A stretch of DNA of 64,000 nucleotides from Ruminococcus sp. (GTDB taxonomy: Bacteria; Bacillota; Clostridia; Oscillospirales; Ruminococcaceae). Below are positions 35,348 to 42,496 of this stretch, piece by piece. Location of the stretch: assembly GCF_017464355.1 (NCBI RefSeq), contig NZ_JAFUAG010000045.1:124001-188000 (forward strand), given 5' to 3'. The notes below the pieces were generated by a model that had not been told where the DNA came from, did not search any database, and worked only from the letters and a program-made list of their open reading frames with translations. The translations under genes and the position numbers were made by a program. Position 1 is the stretch's first letter, and each line of letters opens with the position of its first letter.

Positions 35348-35544
35348 ATGAAAAAAACTGCTCTGGATGAAATGATAGAAAAATTAAAATACGGTGAAAA
35401 GTAGTTTGCCCTTCATGTAAGAAAGGGTCTATTATTCCAGTTAATGTAAGTGGCAGAGATGTTGATATTAGTGAACTCCATTTTTTCAAATGTACAAAGT
35501 GTGATCACTGCATTGAAAGAATACCGTCAATAATAATTGAATAA
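35348..35544 (+). pseudogene. Small zinc-ribbon gene interrupted by a -1 frameshift
   Basis: ATG 35348 opens MKKTALDEMIEKLKYGEK and then hits TAG at 35402-35404. In the -1 frame the sequence continues at once as VVCPSCKKGSIIPVNVSG to a second cysteine pair (CTKCDHC) and stops at TAA 35542-35544. Joined, this makes a normal 65-residue protein with two metal-binding knuckles, and KYGEKVVCPSC reads naturally across the junction. The junction is the A run GAAAAG, so loss of one A, a sequencing error or programmed -1 slippage are all possible. The gene has a perfect promoter and no mobile element nearby. No family beyond zinc ribbon is recognised. Confidence 0.75.
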
Positions 35545-35681
35545 TGTTTTTGACCGTCCTCACCCGAGAGCGGTTTTATTATGCCCGAAACTGAAAAGCG
35601 TTAACAGCGACTGCGTCGGCTGTAGGCGGACAGTTTCCTACAAATTCGGTGGTGCTGCTGTATACCGGATCCTCCAAAAAC

Positions 35682-35704
35682 AAAAAAGCAGCCCGCAGGC
35701 TGCC
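35682..35704 (-). terminator. Terminator of the HPr-like gene
   Basis: On the minus strand GCAGCC / GGCTGC with loop TGCG is followed by TTTTTTG. The 190 bases between the frameshifted gene and the HPr-like gene otherwise hold nothing I can name apart from a weak hairpin near 35550-35575. Confidence 0.75.
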
Positions 35705-35738
35705 TTTTCATTATTCAGTAGATATAGAACGTTATGTA

Positions 35739-35969
35739 TTATTCAACGATGAACTTCTTTATCTCAGCGAAGAACTTGTCAGCGTCCTCAGTGTGAGCTG
35801 TCAGCTGAATGGGGCTGGACAGGTCAAGGCTGAAAATGCCCATGATAGACTTGGCGTCAACAGCGTATCTGCCGGAAGTCAGGTCAACGTCAAAATCATA
35901 CATCATAACAATGCTTACAAAGTCCTTAACTGCCTGAATGGAATCCAGTGAGATCTTAACCTTTTTCAT
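35739..35969 (-). CDS. HPr-like protein lacking the active-site histidine
   Basis: The 76-residue protein has the size and ending of an HPr/Crh family member: the Ser46 region reads DAKSIMGIFSLDLSSPI, close to the HPr KSIMGVMSLG signature. Where HPr has GLHARPA with the phosphorylated His15, this protein has DSIQAVK, so it cannot pass phosphate in the PTS. The closest functional idea is a Crh-like regulatory protein phosphorylated by HPr kinase on the serine, but no hprK or ccpA is in the window. It has a good promoter, AGGAGG ahead of the ATG, and a terminator, and stands alone. Confidence 0.85.
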   Translation of the reverse strand: MKKVKISLDSIQAVKDFVSIVMMYDFDVDLTSGRYAVDAKSIMGIFSLDLSSPIQLTAHTEDADKFFAEIKKFIVE

Positions 35970-36047
35970 ATCGGTTCCTCCTTACATGATCTTTACTTAA
36001 ATCAAACATTTCTCTCTTGCAGCACATTTTTCCTTGCTACAACTATA

Positions 36048-36075
36048 ATTATAATCAATTTTTCTCAAATGTCAA
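36048..36075 (-). promoter_or_regulatory. Promoter of the HPr-like gene
   Basis: On the minus strand TTGACA (36070-36075) and TATAAT (36048-36053), spacer 16 bases. It diverges from the mtaB promoter, whose -35 box starts 8 bases away. Confidence 0.8.
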
Positions 36076-36082
36076 GGCATAT

Positions 36083-36111
36083 TTGCAAAAAAAAATAAAA
36101 TATGGTACAAT
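36083..36111 (+). promoter_or_regulatory. Promoter of mtaB
   Basis: TTGCAA at 36083-36088 and TACAAT at 36106-36111, spacer 17 bases, with TGG forming an extended -10. The palindrome GGTTAACC lies about 15 bases downstream, where a repressor could act. Confidence 0.65.
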
Positions 36112-36215
36112 AGTCAATAGCGGAGGTTAACCAGACCTTCAATTGTGTGATTTTAACAATGGCAGAGTATATATTTTGTGTATATCCTACATATTTCGAG
36201 GTGCATTTTTATAAT

Positions 36216-37520
36216 ATGAAAATTTATTACTACACCTTCGGCTGCAAGGTGAACCAGTATGAAACCGAAAATATCCGCGAACGTTTTGAAGAAAACGGCT
36301 GCCTTACCACCTGTGAAATGCCGCAGGCAGATGTCTGTGTCATCAACACCTGCACCGTCACCGAGCAGGCAGACTCAAAGTGTATGCAGCTTTTGCGCCG
36401 TGTGCGGAAGGCTGCACCCCGCGCAGTTGTGGTGCTGGCAGGCTGTTTTCCCCAGGCCTTCACAGCTAAGGCCGAAGCTCTTGCTGAGTGCGATATCATC
36501 GTCGGCACCGAGGGAAAGGGAAGTATCCCTCAGCTGGTAGACCGTTTCATGACCACAGGTGAACGCATAGTTTCAGTGGCGCAGCATACAAGGGGCGAAA
36601 GCTTCGACCTAATGACAAATAAAGGCAATTCCGCCAAGACCCGTGCCTATATAAAAATACAGGACGGCTGCGACTGCTACTGCACCTACTGCATTATCCC
36701 CTATGCCAGGGGCCACCTGCGCTCAAAGCCCCTTGATGTCATTGTGGAAGAAGCCCAGGCTGATATCTTAGCAGGCCATAAGGAAATTATCCTCACAGGC
36801 ATAAATCTCTGCTTCTACGGCAAAGACCTCCCCGACCGCCCCACCCTTACCGATGCGGTGGAAAAGGTCTGTTCTCTGGAGGGTGAGTTCCGTGTACGCC
36901 TGGGTTCCATCGAACCCGAAATGATGCTCCCCGAGGATATTGAGCGCATTTCAAAGCTTGAAAAACTCTGTCCCCACTTCCACCTGTCCCTCCAAAGCGG
37001 CAGCTCCTCTACCCTTAAACTCATGAACCGCCGCTATACTCCCGGGGAGTATGCTAAGCTGTGTGATGACCTGCGCAGTTTTTTCCCGAACTGCGCCATA
37101 ACCACCGATATCATGGTGGGCTTCCCTCAGGAAGATGAAGCCGCCTTTGCAGAGTCCCTTGCCTTTGCAGAAAAAATAGCCTTTGCCGAAGCACACATCT
37201 TCCCCTATTCCCGCCGTGCAGGCACTAAGGCAGATACCTTTGCAGGCCAGGTAGACCAGCATACCAAGCACCTCCGTGCGGCTAAAATGGCAGAGGTTTG
37301 CGCTGCCACGAAAAAAGCATACCTGTCCTCCTGCGTTGGCAGAACTTTCCCCGTCCTCTTTGAAAAGGAGACCGAACCCCAATGGCACTGCGGCCACGCA
37401 CCAAACTATGTCACCGTAAAAGTGCCCCGCCTTTCCTCCGAGGCTACCCTGCGCCGTGAGATAAAAAATGTTCTCATAACCTCAGCAGATGAAAATTTTT
37501 GCTTCGGAAAGATAATTTAA
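36216..37520 (+). CDS. mtaB: tRNA t6A37 methylthiotransferase MtaB
   Basis: MtaB adds a methylthio group to t6A37 of tRNA(Lys) and is the second methylthiotransferase in this window besides MiaB. It has the UPF0004 cysteines in YYTFGCKVNQYETE and VINTCTVTEQAD, the radical-SAM triad CDCYCTYC followed by PYARGHLRS, and a weak TRAM-like end. The frame opens 23 codons earlier at 36147, but family proteins start at MKIYYYTFGCKVN, and GAGGTG lies before ATG 36216 at a slightly long distance. Length 434 residues is normal. Confidence 0.92.
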   Translation: MKIYYYTFGCKVNQYETENIRERFEENGCLTTCEMPQADVCVINTCTVTEQADSKCMQLLRRVRKAAPRAVVVLAGCFPQAFTAKAEALAECDIIVGTEGKGSIPQLVDRFMTTGERIVSVAQHTRGESFDLMTNKGNSAKTRAYIKIQDGCDCYCTYCIIPYARGHLRSKPLDVIVEEAQADILAGHKEIILTGINLCFYGKDLPDRPTLTDAVEKVCSLEGEFRVRLGSIEPEMMLPEDIERISKLEKLCPHFHLSLQSGSSSTLKLMNRRYTPGEYAKLCDDLRSFFPNCAITTDIMVGFPQEDEAAFAESLAFAEKIAFAEAHIFPYSRRAGTKADTFAGQVDQHTKHLRAAKMAEVCAATKKAYLSSCVGRTFPVLFEKETEPQWHCGHAPNYVTVKVPRLSSEATLRREIKNVLITSADENFCFGKII

Positions 37521-37534
37521 GTTCAAAATATATA

Positions 37535-37563
37535 TTTACTTTTCTTAAGAAGTATGTTAAAAT
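37535..37563 (+). promoter_or_regulatory. Promoter of the SGNH hydrolase gene
   Basis: TTTACT at 37535-37540 and TAAAAT at 37558-37563, spacer 17 bases, with TGT as extended -10. A short hairpin (CCCGA / TCGGG) lies in the leader. Confidence 0.6.
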
Positions 37564-37630
37564 ATAAGTACAGCAATTACCCGACGGACATAGGGTGGTC
37601 ACATCGGGAAGATATCAAGGAGAATGAACT

Positions 37631-38740
37631 ATGGATACTAACATTTCTATCGTTAACAAAGGCGACCTCAGCTACCTGGGCAGCGCCTTTGCCAAGGCCG
37701 AAAATGAGGGAAAGCTGAGCATCGTTTACCTCGGCGGCTCCATAACACAGGGCTGTAATGCTTCAACGACCGAAAAACGCTATGTGAACCAGTCCTTTGC
37801 ATGGTGGAAGGAAAAATTCCCCAAGGCAGATATCACTATGTTCAACGCAGGCATAGGCGCAACTACCTCACAGTACGGCGCTGCCCGTGCCCCTGAACAC
37901 GTTCTGCCCCATGAACCCGATGTGGTCTTTGTAGAATTTTCTGTAAATGATGATGATACAGACTTCTTCAAGGAGACCTACGAGAGCCTTATCCGCAGAC
38001 TTCTCAGCGCAGAAAGCGTCAAGACTGTGGTCATGATCAATAACCTCTTCTACGATAACGGCAGGAATGCCCAGCGTGTACACAACGAGATAGGCAAGCA
38101 CTATGACCTGCCTATCGTCAGCGTAAAGAACTATGCATGGCCTCTGGTGGAAAGCGGCGATATAGACCCCAAGGTGTATACCGATGACAACCTGCACCCC
38201 ACCGATATCGGCCATACCATGATCGCAAAGCTCATCTGCGGCCTGCTGGACGTAAACTATGAAGCCTACAAGAACGGCGAAAGCTTCGGCAAAAAGCCCG
38301 CACTTCCCGCCAAGCTGACAGCCTGCAGGTATGAGGACGCAGAGATATTCCGCAACACCAATTCTTCCCCTGTGCTTGACGGCTTCACTGCCGATACCCA
38401 CAAGGCAGAACAGTTCTGCGACCCCTTCAGGGACGGCTGGACAGCTTCCCGTAAGGGGGCAAGCATAACCTTTGAAGCCGAGGGCAGTATCTTCGTCCTC
38501 CAGTGGAGAAGGTCGGTGAACAAGCCGGCACCTATAGCCTATGCTGTCATTGACGGCGACGAAGCAAACAAGGTCAAGCTTGATGCCAATTTCGAGGAGA
38601 CCTGGGGCGACCTCAGCTGCCTTACCACCCTTACTGAAAATGCAGCCAAGGGTAAAAAGCATACCGTTAAAATATATATTGCCGAAGAGGGAAGTGCCTC
38701 CGACTTCATGGTCATGTCTCTCATCGCAGCTGACAAATAA
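37631..38740 (+). CDS. SGNH/GDSL-type hydrolase (probable carbohydrate esterase)
   Basis: The 369-residue protein has the SGNH blocks: the nucleophile Ser in YLGGSITQGC (about 38), Gly in the FNAGIGATTSQYG region, Asn in FVEFSVNDDD and the Asp-x-x-His pair in TDDNLHPTDIGH (about 186). A C-terminal beta-rich domain (about 240-365) with ITFEAEGSIFVLQW looks like an accessory carbohydrate-binding or jelly-roll module. No signal peptide is present, so it acts inside the cell, probably removing acyl groups from imported oligosaccharides. It carries no dockerin. AAGGAG precedes ATG 37631. Confidence 0.87.
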   Translation: MDTNISIVNKGDLSYLGSAFAKAENEGKLSIVYLGGSITQGCNASTTEKRYVNQSFAWWKEKFPKADITMFNAGIGATTSQYGAARAPEHVLPHEPDVVFVEFSVNDDDTDFFKETYESLIRRLLSAESVKTVVMINNLFYDNGRNAQRVHNEIGKHYDLPIVSVKNYAWPLVESGDIDPKVYTDDNLHPTDIGHTMIAKLICGLLDVNYEAYKNGESFGKKPALPAKLTACRYEDAEIFRNTNSSPVLDGFTADTHKAEQFCDPFRDGWTASRKGASITFEAEGSIFVLQWRRSVNKPAPIAYAVIDGDEANKVKLDANFEETWGDLSCLTTLTENAAKGKKHTVKIYIAEEGSASDFMVMSLIAADK

Positions 38741-38741
38741 T

Positions 38742-38758
38742 TTTAACCTGGTTAAAAA
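38742..38758. repeat. Palindrome upstream of the interrupted zinc-ribbon membrane gene
   Basis: TTTTAACCTGGTTAAAA reads as an inverted repeat around a central T, 17 bases before a -35 box. It shares the TTAACC/GGTTAA core with the repeat before the HD gene and the one near the mtaB start point. Confidence 0.45.
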
Positions 38759-38774
38759 AATTTCCGAATTCCTA

Positions 38775-38803
38775 TTGACAAATCATGATTTAATTTGTAT
38801 AAT
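38775..38803 (+). promoter_or_regulatory. Sigma-A promoter of the interrupted zinc-ribbon membrane gene
   Basis: TTGACA at 38775-38780 and TATAAT at 38798-38803, spacer 17 bases, perfect consensus. Confidence 0.85.
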
Positions 38804-38836
38804 AAATGTATCAAATAATTCATGGAGGTCAAAAAG

Positions 38837-39334
38837 ATGAATGGTTTAAATAAGTTTATGAATGGTCTGTTCAAGATCCTGGCGCCCTGTGTAGAGGCAG
38901 CTTTTGCGCTGTTTATTACTATCGCAGGCAACCTGGGTATCCAGAGCTACAAGGGCTGAATCGCTCTTGGCAACGCTTTCAGCGGCGGCGGCGGAACAGG
39001 TTTTGTCACCTTTATCCAGGTGATCTACTGGCTGGTCGCTCTGGCTTTCATTGCCTGCAAGGTGCTGAATGCTATCCAGGCTATCACCAGCAATCCCCAG
39101 GCTCTGAATTCTCTTAAGTCTGCTGCACCTGCACAGAACAATGCATATGCACAGCCCCAGCAGAATTTTGCACAGCCCGCACAGAACAACATCCCTGCAC
39201 AGCAGGCAGTTCCTACTCCTGCTCCTGTTCCCGTTCCTGCAAATGCAGGCGCTGAGAGATTTTGCACTCAGTGCGGCGCAAAGGTACCCGCAGGCAACGC
39301 TTTTTGCACAGGCTGCGGCGCAAAGATGGACTAA
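38837..39334 (+). pseudogene. Zinc-ribbon membrane protein gene interrupted by an in-frame TGA
   Basis: ATG 38837, behind GGAGG, opens 40 codons (MNGLNKFMNGLFKIL...) to TGA at 38957-38959. The same frame stays open without a break to TAA at 39332-39334, giving a 165-codon protein if the TGA is read. The product would have two membrane helices (about 10-34 and 59-80), a Gln/Ala/Pro-rich linker and a C-terminal zinc ribbon with CTQCG and CTGCG. TGG to TGA is a one-base change, so a nonsense mutation of a Trp codon is the simplest view. Read-through or selenocysteine are less likely: no bacterial SECIS-type hairpin is evident and the protein is not a known redox enzyme. The first 40 residues alone could also be a small hydrophobic peptide. 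Confidence 0.75.
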
Positions 39335-39350
39335 TTACATAAGTCACTTA

Positions 39351-39379
39351 AAGAACGGCTCCGTGCCGTTCTTTTTTTG
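39351..39379 (+). terminator. Terminator after the interrupted zinc-ribbon gene
   Basis: Stem AAGAACGGC / GCCGTTCTT with a 5-base loop, followed by TTTTTG. Confidence 0.88.
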
Positions 39380-39389
39380 TCCCTTGAAG

Positions 39390-39418
39390 TTGACGAGCGT
39401 GTATAAATATGTTATAAT
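39390..39418 (+). promoter_or_regulatory. Promoter of the LytTR two-component operon
   Basis: TTGACG at 39390-39395 and TATAAT at 39413-39418, spacer 17 bases. Confidence 0.8.
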
Positions 39419-39450
39419 ATATAATAATTTACTGCGAAAGGACGTAAGCT

Positions 39451-40152
39451 ATGAGGATAGCGATTTGTGATGATGAAAGAAAATTCATTCTTGATCTTAA
39501 AAATATCATCGACAAGCTGTATAACAGCCTTGATATGGTCATAGATGAATTCTCAGACGGCAGCGAACTGCTCCGCCGCTTTAACGACAGAAAGTATGAT
39601 ATTGTCTTTCTTGATATAGAAATGCCCGCAATCGACGGCCTGACCCTGGCACGTAAGCTCCGTGAGCTGAGTGAGAGCGTCTACATAGTTTTCCTTACGG
39701 GACATATCGAGTATGCCGTAAAAGGCTATGAGGTCAACGCTCTGCGCTACCTGACCAAGCCCGCCGATGAAGCTGCTGTCCGTGAGGTGCTTGACCATGT
39801 GATGAAAAAGCAGTCTGGGGAAAAAGCCATGTGGGTCAAGTACGCTGAGGGCGAGCATAAGATACGTCTTAACGATATGCTCTATATCGAGGCTCAGAAC
39901 CAGAAGGTCGTCATTTATACCACCGAGGGTGAGATAGAGGTCCGCGGCAAGCTTTCCGATTACGAGGAGAAACTGCTGAACGAGGGATTTTTCCGCATAC
40001 ACAGGGGATATCTAGTGTCTCTCTCAAAGGTCAGGGGCATCTCGGGACATGATATCACCATGCAGAACGGCGACCTGCTCCCCGTGGGCAGAACTAAAAT
40101 GCAAAGCTTCAAGTCAGCACTTATGGCCTATGTTGACACGGAGGCTTTCTGA
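39451..40152 (+). CDS. LytTR-family response regulator
   Basis: The 233-residue protein has a receiver domain (about 1-120) with the acidic pair CDDE, phosphoacceptor Asp in FLDIEMP (about 54) and Lys in LTKPADE, followed by a LytTR DNA-binding domain (about 130-230) with MLYIEAQNQKVVIYT and FFRIHRGYLVSLSKV. This is the AgrA/VirR/LytR class, which in Firmicutes often answers peptide signals. The stop overlaps the kinase start (TGATG). Confidence 0.92.
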   Translation: MRIAICDDERKFILDLKNIIDKLYNSLDMVIDEFSDGSELLRRFNDRKYDIVFLDIEMPAIDGLTLARKLRELSESVYIVFLTGHIEYAVKGYEVNALRYLTKPADEAAVREVLDHVMKKQSGEKAMWVKYAEGEHKIRLNDMLYIEAQNQKVVIYTTEGEIEVRGKLSDYEEKLLNEGFFRIHRGYLVSLSKVRGISGHDITMQNGDLLPVGRTKMQSFKSALMAYVDTEAF

Positions 40153-41486
40153 TGAGCAAGCTTGCTAATGATATTCTGATCGAGATAGCAGCCAACTATC
40201 TGTTAGTGGCCATGGTGCTGGCTGCAGGTATGATCATACACTGCTTTTACGATGAGCGTATAACTATAACCCGCCGTAAGGTGCTGGCGCTTTTCATAGA
40301 AATGATAGTTATGGAGCTGACAATGCTGTTTGCACCATCGTTTATTACTGACAGTGTGATCCTTATGCTGCTGTTGTTTTTCCTGCCCGTCATTATCGTC
40401 ATGTGGGGCAGCAGGAACGGTGTCATAGGTCATCTGCTTAACTTTGGCAGGATAATGCTCTGTCAGGTCGCCATGCTGATGTGCGCTATGCTGTCCGCAG
40501 GCAGGGCCGCTGAGCTTATGGGCATACTCAAAGAGGAAGATTATCTTGAGCGTGACAATTTATATTTTATCCTCACCATATGTGTTATCCCCACCCTCAT
40601 TATCCTCGTGCTTTATTTCAGCTGTGTACGCAAGGGAATAACCATGCCCCTGCGCAGACATGACAAGTTTTTCCTGTTTGTTTACTGTATCATTATGCTG
40701 ATGGCTATGGGCAATATAGAGGGCGAGTTTGAGTTTGACAGCTTTAAACCTGTCATGGGTCTGTTTACTGTGCTTATAGCGGTATCAATACCCGCACTTA
40801 TTTTCAAGAACAGGCAAAGCGCCTATTTCAGCGAACTCAGCGCCCATAACGAAAGCTTCCTGGAAGCCGAGATTGCTGCCTCAAAGCAGTACCGCGACGC
40901 TCAGGAGGAGACCCGTGCTTTCCGCCACGATATCAAGAACGAACTTACCATGCTCTCCGCCCTTATGCGAGAGAAGCGCTATGACGAAGCCGAGGGCTGC
41001 CTTAACGATATGCTGGATAACGTATCAGCCCTGTCCCCCAAGATAGTCACAGGCGATGATATGCTGGACTCCCTTATATCCTCCAAGCTTTCCGAGCTGG
41101 AAGAACGGGGCATTGATCTGACTGTTAAAGGCGTCATCGACGGCGGCCTTGAATGGAAGCCTATCGACATCTGTTCGGTTTTCGCCAATGCTATCGACAA
41201 TGCCGCCGAGGCCTGCGACAAGCTGCCCGAGGGCGCAGAAAAGTATATCCGCATAGCTTTCCGCAAGACCGAATTACAGCGTATGATCTCGGTGAAAAAT
41301 CCAACATCTGAAAAGGTAGATGTGGCAGCTCTCAACAGCGGCGCCCACCATACCTCCAAAAAGGATAAAGCCCACCACGGCTACGGTGTAGGCAATATCC
41401 GCCGCACCGCCGAAAAGTACGGCGGTATGCTGAATATCACCTGCGAAAACGGAGAATTCAGCCTTTCCATAGTTTTCATGAAGTAA
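40152..41486 (+). CDS. AgrC-like sensor histidine kinase
   Basis: The 444-residue protein has about six membrane helices in the first 225 residues and a GHKL kinase part. The phosphoacceptor His is in FRHDIKNELTMLSAL (about 258), the N box in SVFANAIDNAAEAC and the G box in GYGVGNIRR. The topology is that of AgrC/VirS-type receptors for peptides. No agrB or agrD is in this window. The stop is followed by a strong terminator. Confidence 0.9.
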   Translation: MSKLANDILIEIAANYLLVAMVLAAGMIIHCFYDERITITRRKVLALFIEMIVMELTMLFAPSFITDSVILMLLLFFLPVIIVMWGSRNGVIGHLLNFGRIMLCQVAMLMCAMLSAGRAAELMGILKEEDYLERDNLYFILTICVIPTLIILVLYFSCVRKGITMPLRRHDKFFLFVYCIIMLMAMGNIEGEFEFDSFKPVMGLFTVLIAVSIPALIFKNRQSAYFSELSAHNESFLEAEIAASKQYRDAQEETRAFRHDIKNELTMLSALMREKRYDEAEGCLNDMLDNVSALSPKIVTGDDMLDSLISSKLSELEERGIDLTVKGVIDGGLEWKPIDICSVFANAIDNAAEACDKLPEGAEKYIRIAFRKTELQRMISVKNPTSEKVDVAALNSGAHHTSKKDKAHHGYGVGNIRRTAEKYGGMLNITCENGEFSLSIVFMK

Positions 41487-41490
41487 AAAG

Positions 41491-41519
41491 AACGCAGCGT
41501 GAAAAACGCTGCGTTTTGT
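41491..41519 (+). terminator. Terminator of the two-component operon
   Basis: Stem AACGCAGCG / CGCTGCGTT with a 7-base loop, followed by TTGTTG. Confidence 0.8.
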
Positions 41520-41577
41520 TGTTCGCAATGTTTTTGGTGTCATTCACAAAAAAATCTTTCCGCTGACCGACTTTCTG

Positions 41578-41586
41578 TGCTAGAAT
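41578..41586 (+). promoter_or_regulatory. Extended -10 promoter of the CPBP protease gene
   Basis: TGCTAGAAT is an extended -10 box. No good -35 box is found, which suggests weak or activated transcription, for instance by the adjacent LytTR regulator. Confidence 0.45.
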
Positions 41587-41616
41587 AAAGCCAACATAAA
41601 GAAAGGGTGGTCAACC

Positions 41617-42432
41617 ATGAAAAAAGAAAAGATCATTAAAAAGACAGAAAACGTAAACACCAAAAAACACGCATTCGCGCTTATCTTCGTTGTGCTTGCA
41701 GCCTTCGTCGTAACGGCTGTGGGGCTGATGATAGCAGGTGAGACCATAGGCATTGGTGATATCCTGGTAGAATTCTCCACTGTGGGCGCAGCTTTTGTAG
41801 CAGTGCTTTTCGCCAAGAAGACATACGGTCAGAAACTCAGTGATAAGGTATCATTCAAAGGCTTTGACTTCTCAGTGCCCATAATGATAACTCTGCTTGA
41901 CTGGGCTCTCTGTGAACTGCTGGATCATTTCTCTGCGGTAGTTCTCTCAAACTTCATGACTATCGAGCCCAATGAATCTGAAAAGGTAACAGTTTTCGCT
42001 GTCATCGGTGCGGTCATCATCGCCCCCATTTTTGAAGAACTCATCTTCCGTTTCAGCTTCATGGGTTACTTCAAAAACAGCGCAGGCAGAAAGTTCACTG
42101 TCATTGCCACCAGCGTGATATTTGCACTTATACATCTCTATAATATCCAGGGCTTCCTCGATGTTCTCCTTGGCGCATTGATCATGGCTTACGTCTACAT
42201 AAAGACAGAGAACCTGCTCTACACCATCGCCATGCACTTCCTGCACAACTCAATGTGCTTCCTGCCCCTGAAGGTCTACACCGTAAAGAACGGCTTCGTT
42301 TTCGCTTCGACTCCCTACCTCATCGTTTGCAGCGTTGTGGCTGTTATCGGTATAGTTTACTTCGTAAAGCACTTCAAGCCCAAGTTTATCGACAAGACTT
42401 CCGCTGTAAAGCTTGAGATAGTTCCCGCATAA
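41617..42432 (+). CDS. CPBP-family intramembrane metalloprotease
   Basis: The 271-residue protein has about eight hydrophobic segments and the CPBP (CAAX protease / Abi) motifs: EE in APIFEELIFRFSFMG (about 132), FALIHLYN and HFLHNS, which together form the active site. Bacterial members process peptides or give self-immunity to bacteriocins. Its place right after a LytTR/AgrC-like pair fits maturation or immunity for a peptide, although no precursor peptide was found. GGGTGG precedes ATG 41617. Confidence 0.85.
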   Translation: MKKEKIIKKTENVNTKKHAFALIFVVLAAFVVTAVGLMIAGETIGIGDILVEFSTVGAAFVAVLFAKKTYGQKLSDKVSFKGFDFSVPIMITLLDWALCELLDHFSAVVLSNFMTIEPNESEKVTVFAVIGAVIIAPIFEELIFRFSFMGYFKNSAGRKFTVIATSVIFALIHLYNIQGFLDVLLGALIMAYVYIKTENLLYTIAMHFLHNSMCFLPLKVYTVKNGFVFASTPYLIVCSVVAVIGIVYFVKHFKPKFIDKTSAVKLEIVPA

Positions 42433-42445
42433 TAAGCACACAAAA

Positions 42446-42480
42446 AGCCATAGCACCGCAAAGTGCTATGGCTTATATAT
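42446..42480. terminator. Bidirectional terminator between the CPBP gene and leuA
   Basis: An 11-bp stem (AGCCATAGCAC / GTGCTATGGCT) with loop CGCAAA. The minus side is followed by TTTTTG and serves leuA; the plus side is followed by TATATATTT. Confidence 0.85.
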
Positions 42481-42496
42481 TTACTGTAAGAAAGTC

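Noticed and set aside
36147..36215. Upstream extension of mtaB
   Set aside because: The extra 23 residues do not match MtaB, and no ribosome site lies before 36147.
38957..38990. Selenocysteine insertion at the TGA of the zinc-ribbon gene
   Set aside because: No convincing bacterial SECIS hairpin with a G-rich apical loop follows at the right distance, and the protein is not a redox enzyme type.
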